From assembly GCA_951799425.1 (NCBI GenBank), contig OX637394.1, positions 47,991,142 through 48,055,141 on the forward strand: DNA of 64,000 bases. The letters are read 5' to 3'. The stretch comes from Ilex aquifolium. Taxonomy: Eukaryota; Streptophyta; Magnoliopsida; Aquifoliales; Aquifoliaceae. The notes below the pieces were generated by a model that saw nothing but the letters and a program-made list of their open reading frames with translations, made no database searches and was not told the origin of the DNA. The position numbers and the translations under genes were made by a program. How positions within the stretch are numbered: the stretch's first letter is position 1; each line of letters opens with the position of its first letter. Below, piece by piece: positions 46,400-58,564 of the stretch.

Positions 46400-46690
46400 T
46401 GTTGAATGTGTGCATCAGTAGCTGCAGGGTTGCTGATATGGATGCTGACATGGCTAGCAGAGGTGGCTGCACATGTGAATTGTTTTGGAGATTTGTTTTG
46501 ATTTTCTGTTATTTACTAGCTGTTAATGTTAGTAGCTAAAGTTTAGGAAGTTTGTTGCTTTTATTTCTAGTTTTTAGTTGCAAACTCATGTATTTAAGAA
46601 GATCATTCTTTAATAAAAATATAACCTTCTCCCATTTTCTTTTGTTCTTTATATGCTCTCTTTCTCTTGTTCTTAGTTAAGTTTACAACA
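46400..46690 (+). repeat. 5' LTR of the copia element (with internal deletion)
   Basis: 291 bp, TGTTGAATGTG...GTTTACAACA. Compared with the 3' LTR it lacks about 98 bp after CACATGTGAA (the segment present at about 50780-50880). It otherwise differs by roughly a dozen bases by eye. Confidence 0.92.
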
Positions 46691-46693
46691 AAT

Positions 46694-46705
46694 TGGTATC
46701 AGAGC
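46694..46705 (+). other. Primer-binding site of the copia element
   Basis: TGGTATCAGAGC, the classical sequence complementary to the 3' end of initiator methionine tRNA, lies three bases after the 5' LTR. Confidence 0.93.
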
Positions 46706-46789
46706 AGTCTTCTTAAAGGGACTTGTGAGTGAACCGAGTGAACCTCACCAAAAAAAGGCCTAAACACCTTGCTTCCATCCATTAAATAA

Positions 46790-47911
46790 ATGGATTCTGA
46801 AACACCATTCACAACACTAGCACCACCAGTGTTTAATGGTGACAATTATCATGTCTGGGCAGTCAGAATGGAGGCACACCTAGAGGCAAATGATCTCTGG
46901 GAAGCTGTTGAGGAAGACTACGAAGTTCTTCCATTACCAAACAATCCAACAATGGCACAGCTCAGAAATCATAAGGAAAGGAAAACAAGAAAGTCAAAGG
47001 CAAGAGCTTCTTTGTTTGCAGCTGTCTCACCAGCAATTTTCACCAGAATTATGACCATGAAATCAACATTTGAAATATGGAATTTCCCCAAGAATGAATA
47101 TGAAGGAGATGAGAGGATCAAGGGAATGCAAGTGCTGAATCTAGTCAGAGAATTTGAGATGCAGAAAATGAAGGAGTCAGAGACAATCAAAGAATATGCA
47201 GATAAGCTTCTTAGCATTGTCAACAAGGTAAGATTACTTGGTTCTGAATTTTCTGATTCAAGAATAGTTTAGAAAATACTAGTAACTATCCCTGAAAGAT
47301 TTGAAGCTGCTATTTCTTCCTTAGAGAATGCTAAAGATCTGTCAAGAATCAGCTTGGCAGAACTTCTAGATGCTTTGCAGGCCCAAGAACAAAGAAGAAT
47401 AATGAGGGCTGAAGGTTTTGTGGAGGGAGCATTACAAGCTAAATTGCAAATCAACCAAGGAGAAAAAGGCAAGAAAAACAAAAACAAAAAGAAGAATTCT
47501 AGCACACCAGAAGCAGCTGCTAACACCAGCAACAGTAGTGGAGGAAACAACAAAGAATTTCCTCCTTGCAGACATTGTGGCAAAAAGGGTCATCCACCTT
47601 TCAAGTGCTGGAGAAGACCAAATGTTAAGTGTGATAAGTGCAACAAGTTGGGGCATCATGAGAGAATCTGCAAAAACAATTTTCAGCAGAGGAATGAGGC
47701 TCAAGTTGCAGACCAGCAGGAGGAGGAAGAGCAGTTGTTTGTAGCAACCTGTTTTGCAAGCAACAGCTCAAGTGAATGTTGGCTAGTGGATAGTGGTTGT
47801 ACCAATCACATGACCTATGATCAAGAGCTTTTCAGAGAGCTAGATAGATCAGAGGTATCAAAAATCAGAATTGGCAATGGTGAGCACATTACAAAGGAAA
47901 GGGAACTGTAG
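46790..47911 (+). pseudogene. Copia gag and protease segment
   Basis: Translation starts at 46790 (MDSETPFTTLAPPVF), with the copia gag motif FNGDNYHVWAVRMEAHLEA near the N terminus. A premature TAG at 47270-47272 interrupts gag. Downstream lie two zinc knuckles, CRHCGKKGHPPFKC and CDKCNKLGHHERIC (the first has non-standard spacing), then the aspartic protease site WLVDSGCTNHMT near 47790. A single-base frame change near 47895 ends the frame; the protease-integrase linker continues from 47915 in another frame. Confidence 0.9.
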
Positions 47912-49217
47912 CAATTGAAAGTTGCACATGTACTAAACTAATTACTGATGTTTTGTTTGTACCTGATATTGACCAAAACTTGCTAAGTGTGGGACAGTTA
48001 CTTGAGAAGGGATTTAAAGTCATCTTTGAAGATAAGCAATGTCTAATCAAGGATGCCAATGATAAGGAAGTCTTCAGAATCAAAATGAGAGGCAAAAGCT
48101 TCTCACTAGATCCAATGAAGGAGGAGCAAGCAGCTTATCCTATTGCTATGAGCAACACAGAGACCTGACACAAAAGACTAGGTCATTTTCATCATGCAGC
48201 AATCTTGTCTATGCAAAGGAAACAACTGGTTCAGGGATTGCCTCACTTGGAAGCTGATGTGCCAAATTGCAAGGCTTGTCAGTTTGGCAAGCAAGCAAGA
48301 TTACCTTCTCATAGTCAACTTGGAGAGCAACTAAGAAGCTGCAACTCATCCACACTGATCTGACTGGACCTCAGAGAACTCCTTCACTTAAAGGGAGTAA
48401 ATATTACATAGTTTTCATTGATGACTTCACCAAAATGTGTTAGATTTATTTTCTCAGATTTAAGTCAGAAGTTGCAGGAGTTTTTTTTAAATTCAAGCAG
48501 TGGATTGAGAACCAAAGTGGCTACAAGATTCAAGTTCTAAGGTCTGACAATGGCAAAGAATATACTTCAGAACAATTTAACTTATTTTGTGATGAAGCAG
48601 ACATTGAGCATCAACTCACTGTTCCATACACTCCACAACAGAATGGAGTGAGTGAAAAGAAGAACAGAACAATTGTGGAAATGGTCCGGTGGATGCTCTA
48701 TGAAAAAGGATTGCCTAAGGAGTATTGGGCAGAGGCTGCAAACACTACAGTATTTCTGCTAAACAAACTTCCCACCAAAGCAGTGAATGAGAAGACTCCT
48801 TTTGAGGCCTGGTATGGTTACAAGCCTTCTTTGAAAAATTTTAAAGTGTTTGGATGCTTGTGTTTTACTCATGTGCCACAGATTAAAAGAGAAAAGCTTG
48901 ATAAGAAAGCTGAGCCTGGCATCTTTGTGGGATATAGCTCAATATCTAAGGCTTATAGAGTTTTCCAACCTCACACATGGAAAATTTTTATAAGCAGGGA
49001 TGTGCACTTCATAAAGAATGAGCAATGGAACTGGAATACTGCAGAAAAGAAGCTGATTATTGATCCTATACAAAATCATGATGAGTTAGTTGATGACCCT
49101 CCTGTAAGAGGCACTAGATTGCTCTCCGATGTTTATCAGAGATGTAATGTTGCAATTCTTGAACCTGCAGGGTATTGGGAAGCTAAAAAGGATCCCAAAT
49201 GGAGGGCTGCAATGTAG
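47912..49217 (+). pseudogene. Copia integrase segment
   Basis: The pre-integrase region carries LLSVGQLLEKG and, after a TGA at 48166-48168, RLGHFHHAAI and the zinc-binding CKACQFGKQAR. The frame changes again near 48.33 kb. The integrase core follows with RSDNGKEYTSEQF and VPYTPQQNGVSE, then the GKE/GYSS chromosome-side region FVGYSSISKAYRVF. A TAG at 49215-49217 closes the segment. Confidence 0.9.
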
Positions 49218-50686
49218 GAGAAACTCTCCATGATTGAAAAAAATCAGACTTGGGAACTTGTTAAAAGGCCTGAACACAGAAAGGTGATTGGAATCAAGTG
49301 AGTGTTTAGAACAAAGCTAAACACAGATGGCTCAATTAACAAGCACAAAGCGAGGTTAGTGGTAAAAAGGTATGCTTAAGTTTTTGGTGTGGATTTTTTT
49401 GATACATTTGCCCCTGTTGCAAGGCTAGGTACAATCAGGCTGCTGTTAGCCATTGCAGCACAAAAAAGATGGAAAATCTACCAACTTGATGTGAAATCAA
49501 CATTTCTAAATGGAATTCTAAAGGAAGAAATCTATGTTGAGCAACCTGAAGGTTTTGCTATGAAAGGGGATGAGAACAAGGTTTATCTATTGAAGAAAGC
49601 TTTGTATGGTTTAAAACAGACCCCAAGGGCTTGGTACAACAGAATTGATGAGCATTTGTTGGACTTAGGCTTTGTTAAAAGCCTTAGTGAATCAACTTTA
49701 TATGTCAAAGGTGATCAAGCTAACTTAATTGTGATCTCCTTGTATGTTGATGATCTTCTAGTTACAGGTAACAATGTTGAACTTATCCAGCAGTTCAACG
49801 AAGACATGATGCAAGTCTTTGAGATGACTGACCTGGGAGAAATGTCTTACTTCCTTGGAATGGAGATTAAACAGGAAGAGGATAAAATTTTCATCTGTCA
49901 AAGGAAGTATGCAAAGGAGATCCTAAAGAAATTTAACATGGAGAATTGTAAAAGCATGAGTACTCCAATGTGTCAAAAGGAGAAGCTGTGCAAGGATGAT
50001 GGAGCTGAACAAGTAGATGAAACTCTTTATAGAAGTTTAATTGGCTGCTTAATGTATCTCACAACAAGAAGACCAGATATCTTGCATGCTGTAAGTGTAC
50101 TATCAAGGTTCATGAATTGTGCAAGTGAAAGTCATTTTAAAGTAGTAAAAGGAGTTCTAAGGTATGTCAAGGGACCTTAAGTTATGGTATCAAGTTCAGT
50201 ACATGTTAGAGTTTCAAGCTGCAAGGTTACTCTGACAGTGATTGGGCGGGGTCTTTAGATGACATGAAAAGTACCTCAGGCTATTGTTTCAGCTTTGGAT
50301 TAGGTGTGTTCTCTTGGTGTTCGAAAAAACAAGAAATTGTTGCACAATCAACAGTTGGAGCAAAGTTTATAGCAGCCACAACTGATGTTAATCAGGCCTT
50401 ATGGCTAAGAAAAATTCTAATTGATTTACACTTGGAGCAAGGGATGTGTACAGAGGTGATGGTGCACAACCAAGCAGCCATAGCCATCTCCAACAATCCA
50501 GTTTTTCATGGAAAAACAAAACATTTCAGTATAAAGTTGTTCATTCTCAGAGATGTTCAAAAAGATGGTGCAGTGTGTTTGAAGTATTGCAAGACTGAAA
50601 ACCAGCTAGCAGATATCTTCACTAAAGCTCTTCCTAGAAGCAGGTTTGAGTTTCTAAGAGAGAAACTTGGAATCTCCACCCACTGA
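49218..50686 (+). pseudogene. Copia reverse transcriptase and RNase H segment
   Basis: After stops near 49299 and 49378, an open frame of 263 codons starts at 49389 with FFDTFAPVARLGTIRLLLAI, IYQLDVKSTFLNG, LKKALYGLKQTPRAWY and the catalytic YVDDLLVTG box, the copia signature. In the first catalytic region the usual VKTAFLNG appears as VKSTFLNG. A frameshift near 50180 separates RNase H, which has STSGYCFSFG, VAQSTVGAKFIAATT (the usual E of the S-x-E-A-E motif is changed), and the C-terminal HFSIK and QLADIFTKAL motifs. The segment ends at a TGA at 50684-50686. Confidence 0.92.
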
Positions 50687-50689
50687 TGC

Positions 50690-50698
50690 AAGGAGGAG
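50690..50698 (+). other. Polypurine tract of the copia element
   Basis: AAGGAGGAG lies immediately before the 3' LTR. Confidence 0.8.
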
Positions 50699-51087
50699 TG
50701 TTGAATGTGTGCATCAGTAGCTGCAAGGCTGCTGATATGGATTTTGACATGGCTAGCAGAGGTGGCTGCACATGTGAAACTGAGGCTGGAAGCTCAATTT
50801 TGAATGCCAGGTGTCTTTAAGATCAGGTTTTAAGAGCTGCAACTGATATTCAGTGCATTATATACTCTTTGACCAAGTTTTTAGGAGATTTGTTTTGATT
50901 TTCTATTATTTACTAGCTGTTAATGTTAGTCGCTAAAGTTTAGGAAGTTTGTTCCTTTTATTTCTGGTTTGTAGTTGCAAACTTATGTATTTAAGCAGAT
51001 CATTCTTTAATAAAAATATAACTTTCTCCCATTTTCTTTTGTTCTTTATATGCTCTCTTTCTCTTGTTCTTAGTTAAGTTTACAACA
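50699..51087 (+). repeat. 3' LTR of the copia element
   Basis: 389 bp, starting TGTTGAATGTG and ending GTTTACAACA. It retains the segment that is missing from the 5' LTR. Confidence 0.93.
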
Positions 51088-52327
51088 GAGACCCTAAGGA
51101 AGTACCGAACGAAACAAAATCCTACTAAGTGTGCCCCCGAGGTGTCTTTAGGAAATTTTTTAGGGTTCCTAATTATCGAAATAGGCATCAAAGTCAATTC
51201 GGACAGGATCCAATCTCTACTAGATATGTAGTCACCATGTAACACCAAATAAGTACAATGTTTAATAGGAAGAGTTGTTGTGTTGAACAGATTCCTCTCT
51301 AGGGCATACGACAAATGCCTGCCTTTTTAAAAAAATATTGAGGAAAACATTTGAGTGAATCAATGAATGTGAATCCATTTTCGAAGAGTTGAAGCGATAT
51401 CGGGGATCTCCCCCTCCCCCTCCATCTGAGCGCTTTGCTAGGAGAAAAGTTGTACCTTTACTCAGCAATTTCAGACTCCACAAAAAGCTCAGTAATAGTA
51501 CGAGAAGATTAGGGGCTCCAAAAACAAATTTACTACATAAGTTAAACCCTCAAAGGAGCTGAGTTGTGATACCCAAAAAGTGGTACTAGTTTTTATAACA
51601 AGAAGAAGAAAGCTTAGACCATACTTTGTACCCTAATTAGGCTAGTGTTGTAGGGGCTATGACCTTCTGGTCAAATGGGTCATTGAGCTCAGGTAATTAA
51701 ATATTTTTTATTAGGCAAGGTCTTTCATAAATGGACAGAATATTTTATCACTGAAATACACAGGGTGGGTGTAATCCCCACGATGAATTCCTCTAATCAC
51801 CAAGTAGTGAGATGTAGACACTATATGCACATGGTTCTTCAAATTCCACAAGTGGAGTAGGGGGCCTCATCCTGATTACCCCTGACCAAGTAAAAATGGT
51901 GTATACTTTGTGATTTGGTTTTAAGATCTCAAATAACGAAGCTGAATATGAGGCCCTGATCACAGGACTAAAGCTAGCCTTGAATCTTGGGGCTAAGCAA
52001 TAGAAGCCATATAATGATTCCTAGCTGATAGTCAAACAAATCAAGGGAATCTATGAAGCAAAGGATAACAAGATGACAACTTACTTAGCTAAGTCAAATC
52101 TCACATTGACGACTTTGAGGATACCTCATATTGAAAACTTCAATGCAGATTCCCTAGAGTTAGACCTCTATAATGATCTCTCCAGAACCATTCCGGTTGA
52201 ATTCTTCCCAAAACCCAACACTGAAGACAAAAAAGGAGTTTTAACAGCTCAACAAGTCCTAGGCTGGACTTTGTTAGCTTGGGTAAAGGTGCAACAAGTC
52301 TCCTTGAGACTTGAGGGGAAGGCTTAA
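51088..52327 (+). pseudogene. Ty3/gypsy pol remnant, 3' part (end of RT, RNase H)
   Basis: The gypsy frame resumes right after the copia element with TLRKYRTKQNPTKCA, then GRVVVLNRFLSRAYDKCLPF near 51270-51330. At 51935-52130 the RNase H motif SNNEAEYEALITGLKLALNL and the following KMTTYLAKSNL and NADSLEL blocks are visible. Stops and frameshifts are frequent. The integrase and the LTRs of this element are not found in the window. Confidence 0.82.
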
Positions 52328-52433
52328 CCAGCTCGACCCATGTGCGCTACTGTCTATGATTGAAAAGATAGATGTTACGCCTTACTCACAACCAGTTGAT
52401 TTTGGCGTAGTGGTCAGCGCATCGATCCAACAA

Positions 52434-53310
52434 TTGGTATCAAAACAAAGGCTCTAAGCAAAGTGTATAACAACATTTAAAGTAAAAAGATCATGACAAT
52501 TCTAGGAGGAAACATTGTTGAAGGAAAATTCATTTCTACACCACCATTCTTCAATGGTAATGACTATACATATTGGAAAGCTAGAATGAAAATATACATC
52601 ATGTCTCTAGATGATGCACTATGGGATATTATTGAAGAAGGATACATTAAACCCACTAGTGATAAGAAAACATGGATTAGTGATGAAAAGAAGACACACA
52701 CAAATAATGCCAAGGCAATGGATACACTATATTCTACACTAGATAGAAGTGAATTCAATCGTATTTCCACTTGTGAAACTGCTAGTCAAATATAGCATAT
52801 ACTAGAAGTCACACATGAAGGAACTAGTAGAGTGAATGAATCTAAGATAAACATGTTTGTGCATGATTATGAGCTTTTTAAAATAGATCCTCGTGAAAGC
52901 ATATCTCGAATGTTTACACGTTTTACTAACATCATCAATACACTTAAATCTCTTGGGAAATCTTATACCGATGAGGATCTTGTAAGAAAAATATTTAGGT
53001 GTCTTCTAAGATCTTGGGATGCCAAAGTGATGGCCAGCATTGAAGCAAAAGATCTCAAGACTCTTCCTTTAGAAGAACTTCTTGGCTCTCTTATGATCTA
53101 TGAGATGAGTATCAAAAGAGATGAAGAGCTAGAGAAGAAGGAAAAGAAAAAACATTGCTTTCAAATCTTCCAAAACTTCAAATGAAGAAAACAATGAAGA
53201 GAACGAAGAAAGTGACAAAGAACTTGCCTTCATCTCAAGAAAGTTCAAAAAATTTCTCAAGAATCAAGGCCCTACAAGAAATACGAAAATTCAAGAAAAA
53301 GAGGAGTGAT
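52434..53310 (+). pseudogene. Second Ty1/copia fragment: primer site and gag
   Basis: A primer-site-like TGGTATCAAAAC (52434) is followed by gag starting at 52493 (MTILGGNIVEGKF) with PPFFNGNDYTYWKARMKIYI, a hallmark of Tork/SIRE-like copia gag. A premature TAG occurs at 52793-52795, the frame then continues with FTRFTNIINTLKSLGKSYTD, and a frameshift follows at about 53150 in the A-rich tract. The element stops before the zinc knuckle, and neither LTR is present. Confidence 0.8.
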
Positions 53311-54044
53311 TTACTAATAAATTAAAAATTCTAATTAGAATAATACGATTTTAACATCTCCACTGTTATCTTATTAGGTCAACAATTTAGGATAGATATT
53401 TAGACCTCAATGCCATTATTCCTTATATTTTAGTAAATAATTAGATTCTTTCATGAATTAAACATTTAGACTTCTTTTATACGATTTAATCTCGTCACCC
53501 TCTCTTCTTTTCCTTACGCACCAAGTTATAGACTATTATCACTCAAAATTTATTTACGAAATCGCGACGAGTTTGATAATTGTTATTTGGTTGTTCTCTT
53601 TAATTTTCACTCTCGGTCAGTGTTCTCTTGATAATTGGATTTTTTATTTTTTTTCTTTCTTGAAAATTAGATTCTACTATTTAAAATTTGATTGTAATAA
53701 ATTATATTTCGGAATAAAATTTAATAAGTAATAAATTGTCTCATTGCAAAAACATTCTAGCTCCCACTCATCCATTGTTAAGTTCCCATCACATGTCACT
53801 AGGCTCGATAAAAACCATCAGTGAAACGAAGAAATTTATACTGAATAATTCAACTTGATCAAATTGAAAAAAAAAAAAACAATTTGATCAACATCGACAA
53901 ACTTTGACACTTGCCCTGGAACATATTAGGGTCAGTCCACTTTTTTTTTTTTTTTTCTGAGATAAATTAAAAATTTTAAAGGTCAAATACTACTAATGGA
54001 CGTTATTCGTGATATTTACAAATATCTTGTTTGATCATTGGATG
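53311..54044. other. AT-rich intergenic DNA
   Basis: No gene or recognisable repeat, apart from a poly(T) run of 18 near 53939. Confidence 0.4.
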
Positions 54045-55080
54045 TTATGGTTGATTACATTCGAACCTCCTGAAATTTGTTATTTAATCATTCAGACCTC
54101 AGATATTTGAAATATTACACACAGGCCTCCTGAGGTTTATATGCGCATAACGCTTAGACATTTGACGTCAAATGTTCGTTAGTATATTCGTTAGTAAATT
54201 ACACCTAGACCCCCTGAAGTTTATAGACGTATAATATTTAGACCCATCAAGTTTAAAATGTTATATTTAGACTAAAAATACTCCAATCAAATATAAAATA
54301 TAAAATATTTTAAATTTTAAAACAAAAATTCATGTTCTATTCTATCATTTATTGAAATAAAATAAAAAATAAAAATCCAATTTTTTCTTAAAAAATCATA
54401 ATTAATATACAATTATACTATCTATTGTAATAAAACTACAAAATCAAACAAGAGGTCTAAGTCATTCATAATAGAACATGAATTTTATAACTAAAATTCA
54501 TATTATATTATGTCATTTATTGAAATAAAATCAAAAATAAAATTTTAATTTTTCTAAAAAAATCATACTTAGTATACAATTATATTATATATTAGAATAA
54601 AACTAAAAAATCAAATAAGGGGTCAAACTGTAATGAACACAATATATTCTAACTTTAATTGGTGTAATTTGGTCGTTTAAACGACCAAATTAAATTCCAA
54701 TAGATAGTATAATTGTATACTAATTATATTTTTTTAAGAAAAAAATAGATTTTTATTTTTAATTTATTTCAATAAATGTCATAATAGAATATGAATTTTG
54801 ATTGTAAAAATTAAAATATTTGATATTCTAATTTTTGATTGAAATATTTTTTGTCTAAGTATAACATTTTAAACTTGAGAAGTTTAAGTATTACATGTCT
54901 GCAAACTTCAACGGATCTGGATGTAATTTACTAATCGATATACTAACGGATATTGACGGCAGGAGTCTAAGTGTTACGCGCGTACAAATCTTAGGGGATC
55001 TGTAAGTAATATTTCAAATATCAGGGAGTCTGAGTGATTAAGTGACAAACCTCAGACAATCTAATTGTAATTCTCCCTTA
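54045..55080. repeat. Long foldback (inverted-repeat) element of about 1 kb
   Basis: The left half matches the reverse complement of the right half in order over most of its length: GATATTTGAAATATTAC against GTAATATTTCAAATATC, and AAAATGTTATATTTAGAC against GTCTAAGTATAACATTTT. The centre is a perfect 26-bp palindrome at 54666-54691 with half-site AATTTGGTCGTTT. The left arm contains an extra internal repetition of the ATAGAACATGAATTTT block. There is no coding capacity. Such structures fit long-TIR MITEs; superfamily and target duplication are unresolved. Confidence 0.85.
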
Positions 55081-55600
55081 AATTTATGTTTTTCTTGGTG
55101 GATTGTAATATTTTGTTATGGATAATAATTTTTTAAACTCTAACTTATATTTTAAAATTTAAAATTTTAATTTGTCAGTTTTAGTACGGTAATGGATGGC
55201 TATGAGATTAAGGGCTACAACAACCACACCAAAGAGGCCACATGACCATCTGGCCCCGTTAGAATTGACAGCTCATGGCAATGAAATGGATATCACCTTT
55301 CTTCGTGATCTCATTCGTACAATCTCAGGACAATTCAGTGTGGTGAGCATTTATACACTACTGCGAGCGTTTGCTGTACTGGGTGCAGTGGCTAGCTGTC
55401 TACACACTGAAACGAAGTAAATGTTTCTCCCTCATTGTTTTGTGTTTGAAGGAGGAATCGTTGCAACCGCTAGTGTTTTGTATTAAGGTTGTGTTAGGAA
55501 TGATTTATAAAATTTTAAAAATATTTCTTAAATAAGTATTTTATAAAAAAATATTTTCATTAAATAAATACGGTTTGGATGTTAAAATAAAAAGTATTTT
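55081..55600. other. Intergenic DNA with one unassigned short frame
   Basis: A 74-codon plus-strand frame lies at 55196-55420 (starting MAMRLRATTTTPKRPHDHL). It has no recognised motif, and no splice or promoter context supports it as a gene. Confidence 0.3.
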
Positions 55601-55609
55601 ATAAAAAGC

Positions 55610-55965
55610 GCGTGACGGCGGTGATGGTGGCAACGACGGCGGTGGTAGTTGTGACGTGGTGGCGGTGGTGGTGGGAGTGGCAGCGACGATGGTGTGTAGT
55701 GGTGGTGATAACGGTGATGGTGGTGAGATGGTGGAAGATGTGGCGGCGACACCGACGACGGTGATGGGTGGTAGTTATGGTGGTGAAGTGTTTTATGAAG
55801 AAGATGGAATTATGATTCACCATTATATGGTGGTGGTTGTGGCGGGGTGACAGTGGTGGTGGGGGTGATGGTAGCAGGGGTGACAACGACGATGGTATGT
55901 GGTGTTGGTAGTAGTGGTGGTGATAGCGGTATTGGTGGTAGGGTGGTGGCGAAGGCGGTGAAAAA
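55610..55965. repeat. GGT/GGC-rich degenerate trinucleotide minisatellite
   Basis: About 350 bp are dominated by GGTGGTGGC, GGTGATGG and GACGACGGTG motifs on the plus strand with strong strand asymmetry (G-rich). Open frames on both strands here (Val/Gly-rich or His/Thr-rich) are repeat artefacts. A partial internal duplication exists (about 55668-55700 and 55865-55930). Confidence 0.8.
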
Positions 55966-58561
55966 TCCCTTATATAGGGTATACAAGTTTAGACCGACTA
56001 CTCTTTCGAACTCGAATACCCTTTATATATATTTAATTTCACTTAATGTATGTAGAAAATTGAATGGTTTGACATTTAATAATTCAATGAGAAATATAAT
56101 CACATAGATTAGTGGTGCTCTTATAAACGAAATCCCTTACTTGGATAAGTCTTATGACCAAAGAAAAAACAAGTGAAATTCCCATAACATCGAATGACAA
56201 ATACGACTTATATCAAAAACAGTAAATTGATTTACAAATTGATGTTTGATATTATACGAATTTTTTTTTCCAACGATTTCGTGAATAACTACGCTTAATA
56301 AAATTTGTGATTATGTTATTGTTCGACACTTATCATGATAAAATTCTAACTCTGTTCCTCGACCGCGGAACTCAAACTTAATAGCTATGAATATCATCCG
56401 ATATCATATTCCATCATGGATGGTAGTTGTTTCATTTACTTCTACACTTCAATGAGACCTCAGATCATTTCTGTGTTTCTTTACGGCTTTACCAACTCTC
56501 TCTCTCTCACTTATTTTGAAAGAAACATCACCATGGTTCCATTTTTTATGTTTGCCAAGTGTATTTCTTTGGTACATGATGTCAGAACATTATAAATGTT
56601 TTGGCCTGCCCTATTGATGTCAAAACAAAATAATTCAGATAAATAGTAAAGGACAGGCCTTGTTGGTCAGATAATGAGCAATGCAATGTGCATTAAATCA
56701 CTTGCAGCCATTGAATTAATAGGTTTCATCAGTGATCCAACGACTGTAATTAATTTGGTGTAAATTTTGGTGCACAAATTTAGTGCACATAAAATTATGG
56801 GGTGAGTGGTTATTCAAGACCTATAGCTATATATGCAGCATTTAAGTACACATATTAATGTCATTCAATGGTTAAAAAAAATTCTCTCTTTAGATAGCAT
56901 TGAGCTATTTCCATTCTTGGGAAATACAGGTTTGAGATTATTCACCAAAACTTTTAGAAATTAGACAAGAAAATACTACTTTAGAAAGGGAAAATCACAC
57001 ATCTCCTCCTTTAGATAATTAGATTCACATCTCCTTGTGCATAAGAAAATATCATACTCAGTAGATAAGGTTGTAGATTATGTACTTCATACATGATATA
57101 ATGATGCACGTAGTTAGGATTTATGTAATAATCGGGAGATTGGTTATAGACGGGTTAAGTCTTACCATAATTAATGCTTTTGATTCAATGTATAAACTGG
57201 AACTCCGTCTTTATTGAATCATGGACCTGCCAATTGATTAACTATATTAAACCTTTTGAATGATTCACTTTCGAATTTACTAGGGTTATTTAGTTGTTAC
57301 AAGGTGCATAGACTTTTCAGCTAATTTAATAGTTGCGGTGGTATGGTTCAACCTACGCATCGAACCTACCGGTTAACTTTTTGTTAACACAGGAGTTAAT
57401 TGTTGTAAGGTGTTATTTTCATAATCTCAAGCAACAGAATGTATGTTGGATCCCCGAACTAAAGAGTAGCATTTTTCAATTGTTATAATCAGAAGTTTAA
57501 TTTAAATATTTACTTATCAGTTCTAAGTTCACATCACACGCTGTTGTAATGCACATTACGCACACGACAATCTTATCTTTTTTATTTTGACTTCCAACAA
57601 ATAACTCCCTGTAGATTCGATTTTAGACTTAATTGAATAATATTACAACTTAATCACTTATACTTAGGTGTATGATTAAGATCAAGTCAGATAGTTGCCG
57701 AATTTCTTTGAGTTGTAGGAGCATTATCTTCTCGGCTAGGTAAATTAGTTCCTTACATGTTTCTCTTGTGCATACACCTGAGGGAGTATATGCTCATGTT
57801 CTGAATTTATTTTATTTCAAAATTTAACCCTTACGCCAGTATATACCTTGGAAAGATTTCGGACATGTTCTCAATTATTATGTATATAAAATTAGATTTT
57901 ACAAGAAAAACCATTTTTTACCAGTAAAAAAAAAATTATTATTTATTATAAGAGTAATGCTATTTGGACCTAAAATTTTGAACTAATTTATTGACTTAAT
58001 GAGGTGACTTCTTTGTAACAATTAGATTAACATTAAATTCTAATGTTTAGTGGGTCTCACGGTCAATCCAATGACTATACTGAATTAGGTCAACAAATTA
58101 AGTTAATAAATTAAATCACAATAACATGACTCTTATTATAATGTCCATTTGTGTATTGGCTCCTTATTTGTAGACAAACTTCAGGTTGATTATCACAAAA
58201 AAAAAAAAAAAAAAGAACGAGGGATTCATCTCCGACCATTACTCAAATTTAAATTTGAATAAAAAAGCTCAAAAAATTTATTCTAACATTTGACTCAAAC
58301 TTATACCAAATCAAGGGAAACTCTTTTTTTTACACTAATCATGGGAGACTCAAATATTTAATTGTGAGATTTCAACATTTTTTAAGGTCCAATGGTCATC
58401 TTTACTATCTTTTAAATTTGAATTTGTCTACATTTAAATTTGGATTTTTATTTCTTTAAATTTGAGTTTGTCCATTTGAGCCATTTGTATTAAATCAAGC
58501 TTTTAAATTAAATGTTAATTTAAATTTGACTGAAAATTTGAATCATAGTTTAAGATGTTCT
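55966..58561. other. AT-rich intergenic DNA, nothing recognised
   Basis: About 2.6 kb without gene signatures. It has only short homopolymer runs and a region of TTTAAATTTGA-type simple sequence near 58240-58560. Confidence 0.5.
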
Positions 58562-58564
58562 TAA

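Larger units (their letters stand above)
46400..51087 (+). mobile_element. Ty1/copia retrotransposon, structurally complete but decayed
   Basis: 4688 bp, with LTRs at 46400-46690 and 50699-51087, a perfect 5-bp target duplication GAGAC (46395-46399 and 51088-51092), an initiator-Met primer site and a polypurine tract. The domain order gag, protease, integrase, reverse transcriptase, RNase H is diagnostic of Ty1/copia. Several stops and frameshifts disable it. It is inserted within an older gypsy pol gene; the gypsy frame resumes cleanly across the duplication. Confidence 0.95.

Noticed and set aside
52395-52435. tRNA-like A box (TGGCGTAGTGG) upstream of the second copia fragment
   Set aside because: No B box (GGTTCGANTCC), no foldable cloverleaf and no anticodon arm follow. 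The sequence runs straight into a primer-binding-site-like region and gag.
55196-55420. 74-codon plus-strand frame with a plausible hydrophobic helix
   Set aside because: It reads like a protein fragment but I find no family match and no exon signals; listed only as an unassigned frame in the intergenic entry.
55599-56107. Val/Gly-rich and His/Thr-rich frames on both strands
   Set aside because: Translations of the GGT/GGC minisatellite; frames overlap on both strands and lack start context or domains.
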